NCBI GenBank assembly: GCA_013076295.1
Contig: RQOL01000861.1
Location: 558,001-622,000 of the forward strand
DNA: 64,000 bases
Reading direction: 5' to 3'
Source: Sanderia malayensis
Lineage: Eukaryota > Cnidaria > Scyphozoa > Semaeostomeae > Pelagiidae
In this document: positions 11,553 to 22,115 of the stretch, in pieces
Numbering within the stretch: the stretch's first letter is position 1
How the letters are laid out: the number at the start of each line of letters is the position of its first letter
Notes under the pieces: model-generated
The model's database searches: none
What the model was told of the DNA's origin: nothing
Seen by the model: the letters and a program-made list of their open reading frames with translations, nothing else
Made by a program: the position numbers and the translations under genes

Positions 11553-12089
11553 AAAGTTTCACCCCAAATCATTAAAAAATGGATTTCTCTAAAAATCGGG
11601 GGGTAATGTCAGGAATTCAGACACCCTGCACATTATGTAAACTCAGTTTTTCGAACATTTCTTTGGCTGAAATCAGCTTGAAATGCTTTCCATCAATGAG
11701 ATAGTATATGTAGCTCAATATTTGTGCCAATACTTTGGTAATATTGGAGAATTCAGGTAATTTCATTTCTTTTTTTACCCCCTGAATCGTAACATCTTCG
11801 ACTGCCCATATCTCCTCAACTGTTCATGTTAAAGATAAAGTTCCTTAATATTTTTTGCATAACTCTTTATGCTCTTTCTAAATATGTATTCAGGCTTACA
11901 ATATAAGATAGTTGATTTTTTCTGACCGTGACCAATGGTGCAATACTTTGATGAGCGATGACGTGACCCCCGTCACTTTTTCGAAATGTCCCATCTCGGA
12001 TTTTTGATCCTCTTTGTCTTGGCTTTCATATGAAACATTAAAATTTAAGGTTACCCTGTATGTTAGTTTGTAGGGGATAATTCCCTGTC

Positions 12090-12387
12090 TACAATGTCAT
12101 GTCTAGAAAATATTGACAGTGCCCTAATGTAGTAATTTTGTTGCATCGTCACAAAAAAGCCTACTAAGTAAAGCGTGCGAGAGCATAATGTACTTAGTAC
12201 TTTCCAGTTGATATTTGTTGTTTACGTAGCGACGAAGGGAGAGTTTTTCAGATGTTCCATAACCTTCGAGGTACAAATCAGCCCCTTGCTTTCCTGAATT
12301 CCTTGCTTGGCGATATTCAAAGATCTCTTTTATCCGTTCAAAGTCATCCATGCTTCGTTGACAACTCGTCGTTCTTTTTGCTATCAC
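12090..12387 (-). pseudogene. Possible upstream part of the split integrase gene
   Basis: An 87-codon minus-strand frame (12387-12124) contains FERIKEIFEYRQ and SEKLSLRRYVNNKYQ. Immediately downstream the strand reads LDMTL, which joins LYFCGSK at 8422 in frame once the intervening TIR element is removed. A basic helical segment before the zinc-binding domain is usual for Ginger-type and gypsy integrases, so this is probably its N-terminal extension. The protein itself has no diagnostic motif. Confidence 0.35.
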
Positions 12388-13669
12388 TTTCAGTCTTGAC
12401 TACAGGACTAGTATGCTCTTCACTGACACTTGCCATTTGGATTTGTTCATCATTCATAACGTTTACTTTTGGCTCTTCTACATCCATTTCTTATCGTTCA
12501 CCAATGTATGCGATGTAAGCAAGTTGACCCGAAAAATAACGAGTTAATTATGGAACAAATGTATTTTGAATCAAATCAGAATCAAATCACAAAGACAACT
12601 AACTTTGTTTTAAAAATGCAGAGGTTATATACAAATTGACATTGACGCAATTTAATAGAAGAAGCAATACAATTTAAGAAAAACAGGAAAGATGAACAAG
12701 AAATAAAAGGTTGATATATGCTTTCATGGCTACCAACGGAGTTGAAATATACGTAAAGCATGAGTAATCACATGGACCCAACAGAACGTAGCTAGAAAAA
12801 AGGTTTTAATGGCCAAAAATAAACAATAGCATGTCTACTCATTGAAAAAAGAAAAAAAGATTATCGTTCAATAGGGTGGGACAAACAAGTATCAGAACAA
12901 CGGTGGAACATACGTAGAATGATTCGCTTTTAAAACATTTCAGGTTTCTTTCTTCAATTACAAAAGTTTTTAAGTAGTTTGGCCCTCTGATTTCTGATAA
13001 AGGAATTTGAAATCAACATACAATCTATAGATGGTATGGTACACCTTTTGACAAGCCTTAAAATTGAAATTGGTTAATAACAAGAACCATGCAAAGGAAA
13101 ACTATGTACGCTTATCTGGTGCCTAAGTCTAGGTATAATAATGTGTTCATATATTGAATGTCATATACAATTATTGATAGCAATGATCGTGAGGATTTAC
13201 ATCCGTGAAATATAATCACATCAAATGGTTTATGAGATGAGAAAGTAGGTCATCAAAAGTTGAGTGCTGGATTTTCATACTTAGGAAAATTTAATCAGCT
13301 TCATCTTGTGAAGGTGGTTCATTTATGTTGATAAAGAAAGGCTGCAATAATTTATTAGCTAACAGGTCGTGTTTTGCATCTATTCCTAATTTGGCTAATT
13401 TCTTGTGAAATTGCTATCAAACACGAGTGGCTTTATAATACACGGCCTATAAACAGATGCAGATCAAATTTTTGCTAAGAAATTCATGAGTACTAAAATT
13501 GTCGGATTTTAAGAAAGTTTGAGTTCTGGGGTCATTTGAAACTCTCTTATTACAAAACGGCCTTTCATACAAAATGAAAATTTTGAAATTCTTTACACCA
13601 ACTTGACATTAATTTTTATCCTCCTTATAAAAATTCTTATGTTACTTTTATCATTATCCTTACGAGGCC
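12388..13669. other. AT-rich interval without recognised genes
   Basis: I see no convincing frames longer than chance, no paired inverted repeats, and no RNA gene here. Confidence 0.4.
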
Positions 13670-13919
13670 TGATTCAGTGCTCGAGGTTTCTGGCAGACAG
13701 GACAGGTGACATTTTTCGACATGGGGGTTTTTAACCCAACTGCCAACCGGTACTGCTCTCAAGAAATATCGACGTTTTATGAGATAAATGAGCGTGAGAA
13801 AAAACGAGCCTATATTGACAGAATTTTAGAAGTTGGGCATGGTAGCTTCACTCCGATTGTTATATCAGCCACTGGTGGTATGGGTCGTGAAGCCAAGGCA
13901 ATTCACGCCCGTTTGGCAG

Positions 13920-14115
13920 TGTAATATTATGCTTGCGTAAATATAAATTGTATCATGTCTGTGTTAAAATATTAGAAGTAGAATCATGTTCGTGTTAGTT
14001 ATATTGTTTTCCTGTGATGTACTTGTGACCGTGTCGTTTGTCTATGTTATATCCGTTGTTGCTGTCACTATTGATTGATGTGTCATATTATGATTGTTTT
14101 AACTTATGCGAATTG
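13920..14115 (+). repeat. 5' LTR, truncated at its 3' side
   Basis: Almost identical to the first 196 bases of the 3' LTR starting at 15504, from TGTAATATTATGCTTGCG to ACTTATGCGAATT. The junction to the integrase frame at about 14115 marks the internal deletion. Confidence 0.85.
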
Positions 14116-15458
14116 AGCGTCTGCATTTTGGTTTGAGGCCCCGGGGCGGTGTGAAACAACAAAATCAAATTCTTGGAGATAGCTCTTTTCCCAATAATGT
14201 TGTTGTTGTGCCCCAAAACTTAGTAAATGGCGTCCTCCACAGTCTACACAGTGGCCCTTCTGGTGGTCACATGGGTATTACTCGCACTATCTACAGGGCT
14301 AAAGAGCGGTTCTTTTGGCCTCAAATGCATGCATCAATTAAATCATTTATTCAAAGCTGTCCTGAATGTAGCCAAATTAAGCAGAATCCACACAACACCA
14401 AGGCCCCTTTACAACCAATTCAGATTAGCGAGCCATTTGTTTTTTGGGCTATGGACTATATGGGACCTATTAAGGAAACATCACGCGGCAACAAACATAT
14501 ACTTGTGCTCATGGACCACTTCACCAAATGGTGTGAAGCATTCCCTACTCCCGATCAGAAAGCGTCCACTGTAGCTAATATTCTTGTGTCTCATGTTTTT
14601 TCTCGTTTTGGCCCACCTACAGTTCTCCATTCCGACCAGGGTCGCAATTTTGATAGCATACTAATGCATGAAATATATGGTTTGATGGGCATAAAAAAGA
14701 CCCGTACCACTGCCTACCATGCGCAATGTGATGGACTTGTAGAGAGACAAAATCGTACCCTTCAAAGTATCATATCTAGCTTTGTTTCAGAACATAATGT
14801 CGATTGGGATGATTGGCTAGCCCAAGCAGTCTTTGCGTATAACACAAGTGTTCACGAGTCAACAGGTATTTCTCCCTATGAGATGGTATTTGGACGCCCA
14901 GCTCGAATGCCTATCGAAGTTGAGTTGGGTGTTCCCCTACGAAATCCTTCCAGCCAGTCAAATTATAGCCAGTCATTGAGGAAAGCTCTTAGTCACTCGA
15001 ATCAACTTGCACAGCGTAATTTAGCCAATGCTAGAGCTAAGCAAGCTTCCCAGTACGACAACAAGAGTAAAAGAAACTGGCAGCCCTTTGAGTCGGGACA
15101 GACGGTCTGGCTTTGGCGCCCCAAGCATTGGAAATTTGGTAAACGATGGACTGGCCCTTACAGAATACAGTCAAGAGATGGGGTTAATTACCGGTTAACA
15201 TCGTCCATGGGAAAATCTCTTGTTGCGCATCATAATCTCTTGAAGCCCTGTGTCTTACCCTTAAGTCCAGGTATCCCAGTCCATCCAGGGCCAGAAACCC
15301 CAGGCATTACCCCTTCTGAAACTGTAGAGGCGGAGATCGATCCAGCAGCTGGGAACCAAAGGGATATTGGAGGTGGTGCTGCCAGGCCCAACCGACCACC
15401 TTTTCTCCGACAGGTCGTTAATCCCCCCATTCGCTTTGGAAATGTTGTGGCACATTAA
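14106..15458 (+). CDS. Integrase part of a gypsy-type pol
   Basis: A 450-codon open frame. Its first residues come from LTR sequence, so the real protein would have begun far upstream. Residues about 40-95 hold the H-H-C-C zinc-binding domain (LHSGPSGGH...CPECSQIK). The catalytic core follows, with Asp in WAMDYMGPI, Asp in HSDQGRNF and Glu in GLVERQNRT, all three intact. A GPY/F-like segment (KFGKRWTGPYRI) is near residue 350, and the tail is rich in Pro and Gly. It belongs to the Ty3/gypsy lineage. Protease and reverse transcriptase are absent, so the element cannot move on its own even though this portion is unbroken, which suggests a fairly recent insertion. Confidence 0.85.
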   Translation: MRIERLHFGLRPRGGVKQQNQILGDSSFPNNVVVVPQNLVNGVLHSLHSGPSGGHMGITRTIYRAKERFFWPQMHASIKSFIQSCPECSQIKQNPHNTKAPLQPIQISEPFVFWAMDYMGPIKETSRGNKHILVLMDHFTKWCEAFPTPDQKASTVANILVSHVFSRFGPPTVLHSDQGRNFDSILMHEIYGLMGIKKTRTTAYHAQCDGLVERQNRTLQSIISSFVSEHNVDWDDWLAQAVFAYNTSVHESTGISPYEMVFGRPARMPIEVELGVPLRNPSSQSNYSQSLRKALSHSNQLAQRNLANARAKQASQYDNKSKRNWQPFESGQTVWLWRPKHWKFGKRWTGPYRIQSRDGVNYRLTSSMGKSLVAHHNLLKPCVLPLSPGIPVHPGPETPGITPSETVEAEIDPAAGNQRDIGGGAARPNRPPFLRQVVNPPIRFGNVVAH

Positions 15459-15484
15459 TGCATGCACACTTTTTCGTTTTTCAA

Positions 15485-15503
15485 CTTGTAAGGGAGGGGA
15501 AGA
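15485..15503 (+). other. Polypurine tract
   Basis: AAGGGAGGGGAAGA lies directly before the TG of the 3' LTR, the position where plus-strand priming occurs in LTR retrotransposons. Confidence 0.7.
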
Positions 15504-15787
15504 TGTAATATTATGCTTGCGTAAATATAAATTGTATCATGTCTGTGTTAAAATATTAGAAGTAGAATCATGTTCGTGTTAGTTATATTGTTTTCCTGTG
15601 ATGTACTTGTGACCGTGTCGTTTGTCTATGTTATATCCGTTGTTGCTGTCACTATTGATTGATGTGTCATATTATGATTGTTTTAACTTATGCGAATTTA
15701 TAATAGTATTTTAGTTTAATGATTGATCTCGAGCAAGCAACATCTTGTGTTCTCTTGACTATACCTGCTTTACCCAGCCACGCTACA
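15504..15787 (+). repeat. 3' LTR (284 bp)
   Basis: Starts TGTAATATTATG and ends CAGCCACGCTACA. The right-hand TSD is GCAG. The last 90 bp have no counterpart in the truncated 5' LTR but match both solo LTRs. Confidence 0.9.
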
Positions 15788-16042
15788 GCAGAAATGATAG
15801 GAGATAAAAGGGAACGTGACTACAGCCTCATCAAGGCTTTGATGCTGCGTAAAATTAGCTGTGCTCTGGTCAAAGCCATTATATGCACTCGTGGAAGTCG
15901 AAGAATATTCAAAGACAAATTGCTGACGTCTTCAATCGGAAACGATCCCTTTGTCAGTGAACAGTCAAGTAACATTGAAAATAGGCAGGGAATTTTCTCC
16001 AACAATCTGAACTTCAACCTAACTTTAAATTTTATTTCATAA

Positions 16043-16720
16043 AGGCCTGGTTACACTGTAGATAATGAATTAGATATTCCCAATTTAGAAACGCTAAAAA
16101 CGGAAACGATTATCTTATAGTGTAGACGCGCCATTTAGATAATAATTTAGATAATACAGTTAAAGCATCATGACTCAACCATAACCAGCGAGGAAAGTGG
16201 CAAACCGTGAGGTATTTACGTAAAAGAATATCGAAAACATCTTATCACACATTTCATACATTTCTTCAGTCACTTTTTGTGGGGTGTGCCATTCCTCAAG
16301 TTGTACAGAATTTCATGTTATAATAAAATAAATTCATGTCAAAAGCATTATCAGCTTCCATTTTCACCGACATAGTTTGTGAATTTACTCTGTGCGTCCG
16401 TTTTATTGTTCAAAATCAATTATATACCGTTTACGATGCTTTTCGCTTCCAAAATTGCCAAGGAATACAACGCCAGACAGTCGGTGTTTGTTTGTCTCGC
16501 GATTTGACACATCATGCTGGGAAAATCTTGCTGAATAAAATCAAAAAGTTTTGATTTTATTCATCAAGTTTTCACAGCACGATTTGACAGTTTGCTTCTT
16601 GCCGCTAATTGGAATTTAGATATCTTGCGTTATGTTACACACGAAGATATCTATCAGACAGGCTATTTGTGATATGTCTGGAGGAATATCTAATTCATTA
16701 TCTACAGTGTAACCAGGCCT
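16043..16720. mobile_element. Harbinger-like miniature element, 3-bp TSD
   Basis: Perfect 38-bp terminal inverted repeats begin AGGCCTGGTTACACTGTAGA. The flanks are TAA (16040-16042) and TAG (16721-16723). The empty site is preserved in the other arm of the surrounding palindrome (near 18650), where a single TAA lies in the matching context, confirming a 3-bp TAA-type TSD with one later change. No transposase. Three-bp TWA-type duplications are typical of PIF/Harbinger. Confidence 0.8.
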
Positions 16721-16965
16721 TAGTAATAGCAATTCGAGCATGCTGATTCCAAGTCCGAGATGGGCCCTTTGAAATTTCAACCGGAAGTTGCACTTTTTGA
16801 TGACGTCACATAGGACCATTTTTCGCATGTGAAAACACGCACAGCTGCCCTTACATACATACAAACTCGATGAAAATTGTACCGATCGATAGCTTATTGT
16901 GTTGCGATTCGAATGATATATAGTTTGCGCAATTTTGCTTAAAGCAGCAAAATTATTACAGTTGG

Positions 16966-17343
16966 CCACAAGTGGACAGTCTCATGACATCCTTGCTGTC
17001 GATACATACTATCACCAGGCGTTGTTACTTGAAGTTTGCTGTGAATGAGCAGAGAAGGCAAAAACAAATCGATGATGATTTAAAAGACATTAAGGATGAT
17101 GTGATGAACGAGGTCTTTGCGAAAATTCCAACGATGATTTCACGGGAGAAGCAAGCTTTTTGCTGAGCGGTCTTCTTCGCAATGTCAAAAATTTAAGTGA
17201 TGAAAAAGGAGTTGATTCACCAATAAACAATACAGCTGCATTTAAGAAAAAGTTAATTTGTGTTTTTCCTAAAAGACACCAAGTGATAAATATTCGAGCG
17301 GTGAATCCTTTAGACTATACGGCGGGAACTTTAAAGGGACATT
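16966..17343 (+). pseudogene. Middle fragment of PIN-like nuclease family gene (copy 3, forward)
   Basis: The frame reads SGQSHDILAVDTYYHQ, then after a one-base shift YLKFAVNEQRRQKQIDDDLK, REKQAFLLSGLLRNVKNLSD (with another shift near 17160), and PINNTAAFKKKL then LDYTAGTLKGH. The first block aligns with SGQVHDVFAADVFYHQSCY at about 41630 in the large copy, and KQAFLLS...L with KEAFLLNELL. It is a captured internal piece without nuclease motifs. Confidence 0.6.
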
Positions 17344-17358
17344 ATAATCTTGCTATAT

Positions 17359-17615
17359 TCAATCAACTCCTTTTTCATCACTTAAATTTTTGACATTGCG
17401 AAGAAGATCGCTCAGCAAAAAAGCTTGCTTCTCCCGTAAAATCTTCGTTGGAATTTTCGCAAAGACCTCGTTCATCACATCATCCTTAATGTCTTTTAAA
17501 TCATCATCGATTTGTTTTTGCCTTCTCTGCTCATTCACAGCAAACTTCAAGTAACAACGCCTGGTGATAGTATGTATCGATAGCAAGGATGTCATGAGAC
17601 TGTCTACTTGTGGCC
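17359..17615 (-). pseudogene. Middle fragment of PIN-like nuclease family gene (copy 3, inverted duplicate)
   Basis: The minus strand repeats the forward fragment almost exactly, from DDDLKDIKDDVMNEVFAKIP through LLSDLLRNVKNLSDEKGVD. Differences include PTKIL for PTMIS. It is the other arm of the 15984-18710 palindrome; the 130-150 bp between the two is the palindrome centre. Confidence 0.6.
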
Positions 17616-18925
17616 AACTGTAGTCTATTCGCTATGGCATAAAAACGATGTTCTTTATCCGGATATACTCTTCTTTCCTTTCCAGTAACCTATTTGCTGA
17701 TTTGCTCCTCTCGCACCGCCCCAAGCCCCCACTTTCATATGGATTGCTATCAAGTGATTGCTTCACATTTTGTAGATAAAACAAAGCCGCTTCTCTTTTA
17801 AATGCTAACTACTGGAACGCCTTGACACCTTGCCTTCCTTTTAAGATTCTCCTGAGCTCTCAGCCACTGGATTATTCTCCTAATTCTTAACTTATCTTTA
17901 TTTTTTTTCATAATTTTCGACTTTTGTCCTAAATGACGTTGCGCAAGTCGCATGTGCCTTGCCAAAAGCACTACTATTGTTAGAAAAATTAAATAGGTCA
18001 TTTGATCTGTTGGTCCGTCCGTGTAATTGGTTGGTGGTAGAAAAAGTAATCTTGTGTAAGAAAGAAGCTAAGTCCCAGTGTAAGTAAATAGATAATAACC
18101 CCTGGCCCTCCTCTCTCTTTGCCTCTCTCTCTATCTTTATCTCTGTAGCGCTGATTGTTACGAATGATATTATAGTTTTTATCTCATTGCATTTTGTGAT
18201 TACTGGTCTCTCTTTCTATTTATTGTGATGCATATTTTGATAATTCCTTACTATAATTTCGGGTAAAAGTCAAGTTCTCTCTGTGTCATACGAAGCATTA
18301 GCCTCAGGTCTCAACATTACTCCAGATATCGACGAACTAACAGAAATTGGAAATTTCAATTGGCATTTCCGCCATCTGAGCGATACTTGCGCCAAATTTC
18401 GCACTGATGACGTCATCAATAATTTTGCTACTCTAAGCAAAATTGCGCAAACTATATATCATTCGAATCGCAACACAATAAGCTATCGATTGGTACCATT
18501 TTCATCGAGTTTGTATGTATGTAAGCGCAGCTGTGCGTGTTTTCACATGCGTAAAATGGTCCCATGTGACGTCATCAAAAAGTGCAACTTCCGGTTGAAA
18601 TTTCAAAGGGCCCATCTCGGATTTGGAATCAGCATGCTCGAATTGCTATTATTATGTAATAAAATTTAAAGTTAGGTTGAAGTTCAGATTGTTGGAGAAA
18701 ATTCCCTGCCGAAAGACCCCTTTCACGATGTTTTCACACCTTGAATCTCTGCACGAAATCGAGATTATAGATGTAGTGGCGCATTTTTCAAACATCTTTT
18801 GCAGCGTTTCAAGGCAATAATCGTGCTTTTTCCTCTACTGATAAATTGCTGTAAAATTCACAGAAAGTATTAATATGAGTAACAAAAAAGCACATGATAT
18901 GACTACAGACATACTGCAGAGGAAG

Positions 18926-20917
18926 ATGCAATTTTTGGGGCGTCAATGTGCAGCTTTTGGCTGTCAGAGCTATTTTTATTGAGGTGGATATCAAATGGGC
19001 CTAAATTATTTTACATTTCCGAAATCAAATTTTGAGAAGCTTCGTTGGTGCGATTTGATAAAAGGAACAGACGGCAGGGACGGTTTTAAGGTGGTACAGG
19101 TACAGTTACAGGTACACCCATGGAAATTGTCAATAGGAGGAGAGTATTAGTTCTATCTCCTAAATCTTTTTGGCACTGACAGAAATAAGACCAAAATACC
19201 TGAATTCCATTCCATATTTTTATGTCAATCAAAAAGGGCGTGGTTTGAGGTGCGGCAGTTTTATCGAAAGAGGTTTAAACAAAATATTTCAATAATGGTT
19301 TAGGCTAGAGTTATGAAACTTTCAGGAAATGATGACCTCATACATATAAAGGAACTAGACTACAAACAGGCAATTTGATATAGAAACAAAATATTTATCC
19401 AACATTTACAACTTTCAAGGAAAACAGCTTGCATAAAAATCTGTTTTCTCAACAATGTGCTGACAAACAGAGCTGGTTGTAGTCTAGTTCCTAGATACAT
19501 GTCTAAGCTTTATAATCTGCAAATTTGAAAGAAATCTAACAACTATGAAAAAAGTTATGCTGTTTGGAAATTACGAAATTGTCCGAAAATTAAAAACGGA
19601 GAAAATTGCGATTAAAAGTTCAGTATGCTAGTCCTGCTCTGAAATGGGCCAGTTTTATAGGATGGTGCATCTTCTTCCTCCTTTTCTTTGTCAATAAACC
19701 TTTTTCTGATTGCTCTCAACTTTTCCTTCTGTTTAAAGTTACCTCAGATGGCAACATCTAAGCATTTTCCAACTTTTTTGATATCACCGTCACTACTCCA
19801 TTTGGAGAGGAGTAAAATCTTTTTTGCCATGACCCTCTACTGGCACCTGACAACATCAGAAGTCTGCTCAGAAAACTGAGATACCTTCTTGCCAGGCTCT
19901 TTCATGCTTTTCTCTGCCACAGAATTGTAATCTTCATACATCATGTTTTTTATTTTTGTCATATACTTTGCTTTGCATTGGTGGTAGCATGTTCATAAGT
20001 GTAGAAAATTTTGTCATAGACTTGTAACCCTTCCCAAGGAAATTGCTCTTCAAGGTCACATTTGAGTTGCAAATTTGGCACTTTCCAATGATCTCAATTG
20101 TTGACTTTAAAATAGCATTACAATGATATTTAATTCACCATCTTCATCACACGGACCCTGAAAACCTTTTGGAAGCTTCAACTTCTTGGCTCTAGAAGAG
20201 GCAGTCTCATTTTTGAAATTGACTCATCGGGCCTAGGCCGTATCGATTCAGTGTCGTGTTCTTTTACAATATAAATGAACCTTTCTTCATAAAATTTCCG
20301 TTTTATTCCATGCTTGTTTCTTGCCAGTGTTATATCAGACAAATGAACTACTAAAACTAGTTAAATGCCTGAACTTAAAACTAATAGAAAGTGCACTTCG
20401 CAAATTCACAGCTCGAATATAAAATGGCGATCACAGAGGAGGCTTTCCTTCATAACTTTTTAACCCTCACAGAGTCACAAGAGCACACTTTAAGTGGTAT
20501 GGGGTCTTCAGAAGACTTAGAAACGGTCTCTTATTGAAATCGAGGCTTTTTAACATTGAGGGTGACTTGAGATACCGAAAAAAGACCAAATGTTGGGGAT
20601 ATAAGCGGTTGCTAAGGCGTTGCTATGTGCCAAAACGTCGACATGGGAGCATCAAAATGCTTTTTTGTCACTTTTAGTTACAAAATACGTCTATTTAATT
20701 CCCGGATTCTAAAAGTATATGCTTTTTAACACACAAATGATGGGAAAAAAATTTTATCCAAAATTTTGATTGTAACTGTACCTGTACCACCTTAAGGTGA
20801 CGAACTCGACTGTCTTGTGTGAAAAGCTTTTTGCATCGGCTGATATCAAGCGAAACCCAACTAAGTGGCGTCTTGTTTCCGGTGCAGTGCCTTCGTTATA
20901 AACCTTCATGAAACGAA
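18926..20917 (+). pseudogene. THAP-type zinc finger gene fragment, split by a TTAA element
   Basis: Codons 18926-19089 give MQFLGRQCAAFGCQS, then GLNYFTFPK and KLRWCDLIKGTDGRDGF; after 20795 the frame continues KVTNSTVLCEKLFASADI, KRNPTKWRL and GAVPSL. This is the THAP layout: C-x4-C, a conserved Trp, C-x2-H and the AVP box. The His of C-x2-H is replaced by Leu, a TGA interrupts after YFY, and TAA follows AVPSL. Removing 19090-20791 with one TTAA restores TTT-AAG-GTG. THAP domains bind DNA and often occur in P-element-type transposases and their domesticated relatives, so the source could be a transposase or a host gene. Confidence 0.7.
19090..20791. mobile_element. TTAA-flanked TIR element inside the THAP fragment
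   Basis: Ends GGTGGTACAGGTACAGTTAC (19090) and inverted GTAACTGTACCTGTACCACC (20791), with TTAA at 19086-19089 and 20792-20795. 1.7 kb with no transposase recognised. TTAA duplication suggests a piggyBac-type mechanism. Confidence 0.8.
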
Positions 20918-22115
20918 AACTGTCTTTTCTCCAACAACACACAACCCGCAAGTGCTCATCACGAAATTCTTCTGAAATTGTTGATACTTGCAAATCCAAG
21001 TATTCTTTCGCAAGATAAAGCGTCCGAGCACTCACCTACAAAAGTTTATTCTAGTTCTGATGAGACTCAAAGTGAGTTTCATTTGTGGTTAGTTGTGGTT
21101 GTTGTTGCATAGCGAGGCAGTGAATTGCAATGCAATGATGAAAAAATAATGGCGAAGTGAAGATCTGATGTTCTGTTGTTCGCGTCCTTTGTTTCTCAAT
21201 ATGGAAACTGAGATCGTAAGACATGTATTTGATATATTTCGATAATAAGTAACTTGTTATATTGTTACGGAAGTAACTTTAGAAAAGTATTGTTCACGAA
21301 TATGTCTCAAAAGCCAGTAGGCCATCACCACGGCATTGTATACCTGTATTTTGTGTTGTGACGAATGTGGCGTGCGAAGTTGATTGCGCCTCACCTAAGT
21401 CCATTTCAGGAAATTTCGAACATGTTAGACAACCTCTTTTCTGTATTTGAGTGAAAATAACATTTAGATTCTCAATAGCATATTACATTATCGTGAAAGT
21501 TATGTAGATAAAGAGGCTTGATTGCTCTAGAAAATGTGTCAAGGCCGGGAAACCCGAAGACATTTTCTTGGTTTATTCCCAGAATGGCTTATTTATTCCC
21601 AAACTGGCAAATCCAGATAAGATATTGAAAAATTGACAGAATAGTGCGCGGGGAATACACTGCGTCAGTTATCAGCGTCAATTTTTCACCCAATTATTGC
21701 TGATCCATTCTTTGCAATATTGGAGTTGGCCTAAACTGAAATTGAAGGAATTTAATCGAAATTGATGAAATTCTTGCCTGTTTATGATTCATGCATGAAA
21801 AACATGCCCGCATTTTCATTCACGCGGTCATTCACGCAACGCAATATACTTATCTGCTGGTGTGGTTACAAATTAAACTTACATACACACCCTGAGTTGT
21901 AAATTAAATATACATTTTAATATGTCTTTGAATGGTTTGTGTTAAGATATGGGTTTGTTTGCTCCTAATGAAATGTGAAAACCATATTGAAATCATAATA
22001 ATTTAAATAAATTTTTTATTTAAATTCTCCAAATCAAAGGTTTCATTCCTGAAAAATGCAACAAATTATGTTATTAGAAGGCCCCCATCTTCAGGTCTAC
22101 AGTGAAGCTGTAAAA
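20918..22115. other. Intergenic interval
   Basis: No gene recognised. The first exon and promoter of CNPPD1 could lie in this interval or in the following 2.4 kb, but I could not identify them. Confidence 0.4.

Larger units (their letters stand above)
8423..12089. mobile_element. TIR DNA element with 330-bp inverted ends, carrying a PIN-like gene fragment
   Basis: Left arm 8427-8763 and right arm 11753-12086 are near-perfect inverted repeats (outer sequence AGGGAATTATCCCCTACAAA). TACAAT flanks both sides (8417-8422 and 12090-12095), a plausible 6-bp TSD. Between the arms lie the C-terminal part of a PIN-like nuclease gene (8770-10995, split by another element) and about 650 bp without genes. 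No transposase was recognised. It sits inside a minus-strand integrase gene. The superfamily is unassigned. Confidence 0.75.
13920..15787 (+). mobile_element. Ty3/gypsy-type LTR retrotransposon, internally deleted
   Basis: The 3' LTR is complete (15504-15787, TG...CA). The 5' LTR starts at 13920 with the same sequence but stops near 14115, where it runs directly into integrase coding sequence. The rest of the 5' LTR, primer-binding site, gag, protease, reverse transcriptase and RNase H are therefore missing. GCAG flanks both outer ends (13916-13919 and 15788-15791), a 4-bp TSD. Two solo LTRs of the same family are at 50095-50368 and 56341-56624. Confidence 0.9.
13670..15985 (+). pseudogene. 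Restriction-like endonuclease domain of a non-LTR retrotransposon, split by an LTR element
   Basis: Codons 13670-13919 give ARGFWQTGQ, then DMGVFNPTANRY, INEREKKRAYIDRI, GHGSFTPIVISATGG and RLA; this matches the C-terminal PD-(D/E)xK-type endonuclease of the same cnidarian family as the reverse transcriptase at 3.5-5.7 kb. The frame continues at 15788 with EMIGDKRERDY, then LIKALMLRKIS and CTRGSRRIFKDK. Removing 13920-15787 and one GCAG copy rejoins RLA with EMI in frame. Normal family members read FLDVRVFNP; the DVR is DMG here, so a conserved residue is changed. Inactive fragment. Confidence 0.7.
15984..18710. mobile_element. Palindromic TIR element carrying inverted duplicate gene fragments
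   Basis: Left end GGCAGGGAATTTTCTCCAAC (15984) matches the inverted right end ...GAGAAAATTCCCTGCC (18710). The arms match over hundreds of bases: CATTCGAATCGCAACACAAT at about 18460 is inverted near 16900. The left arm is interrupted by a 678-bp Harbinger-like element. Both arms contain the same piece of the PIN-like gene in opposite orientation. The right arm has extra sequence (about 17625-18420) absent from the left arm. I found no clean TSD. Confidence 0.7.
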
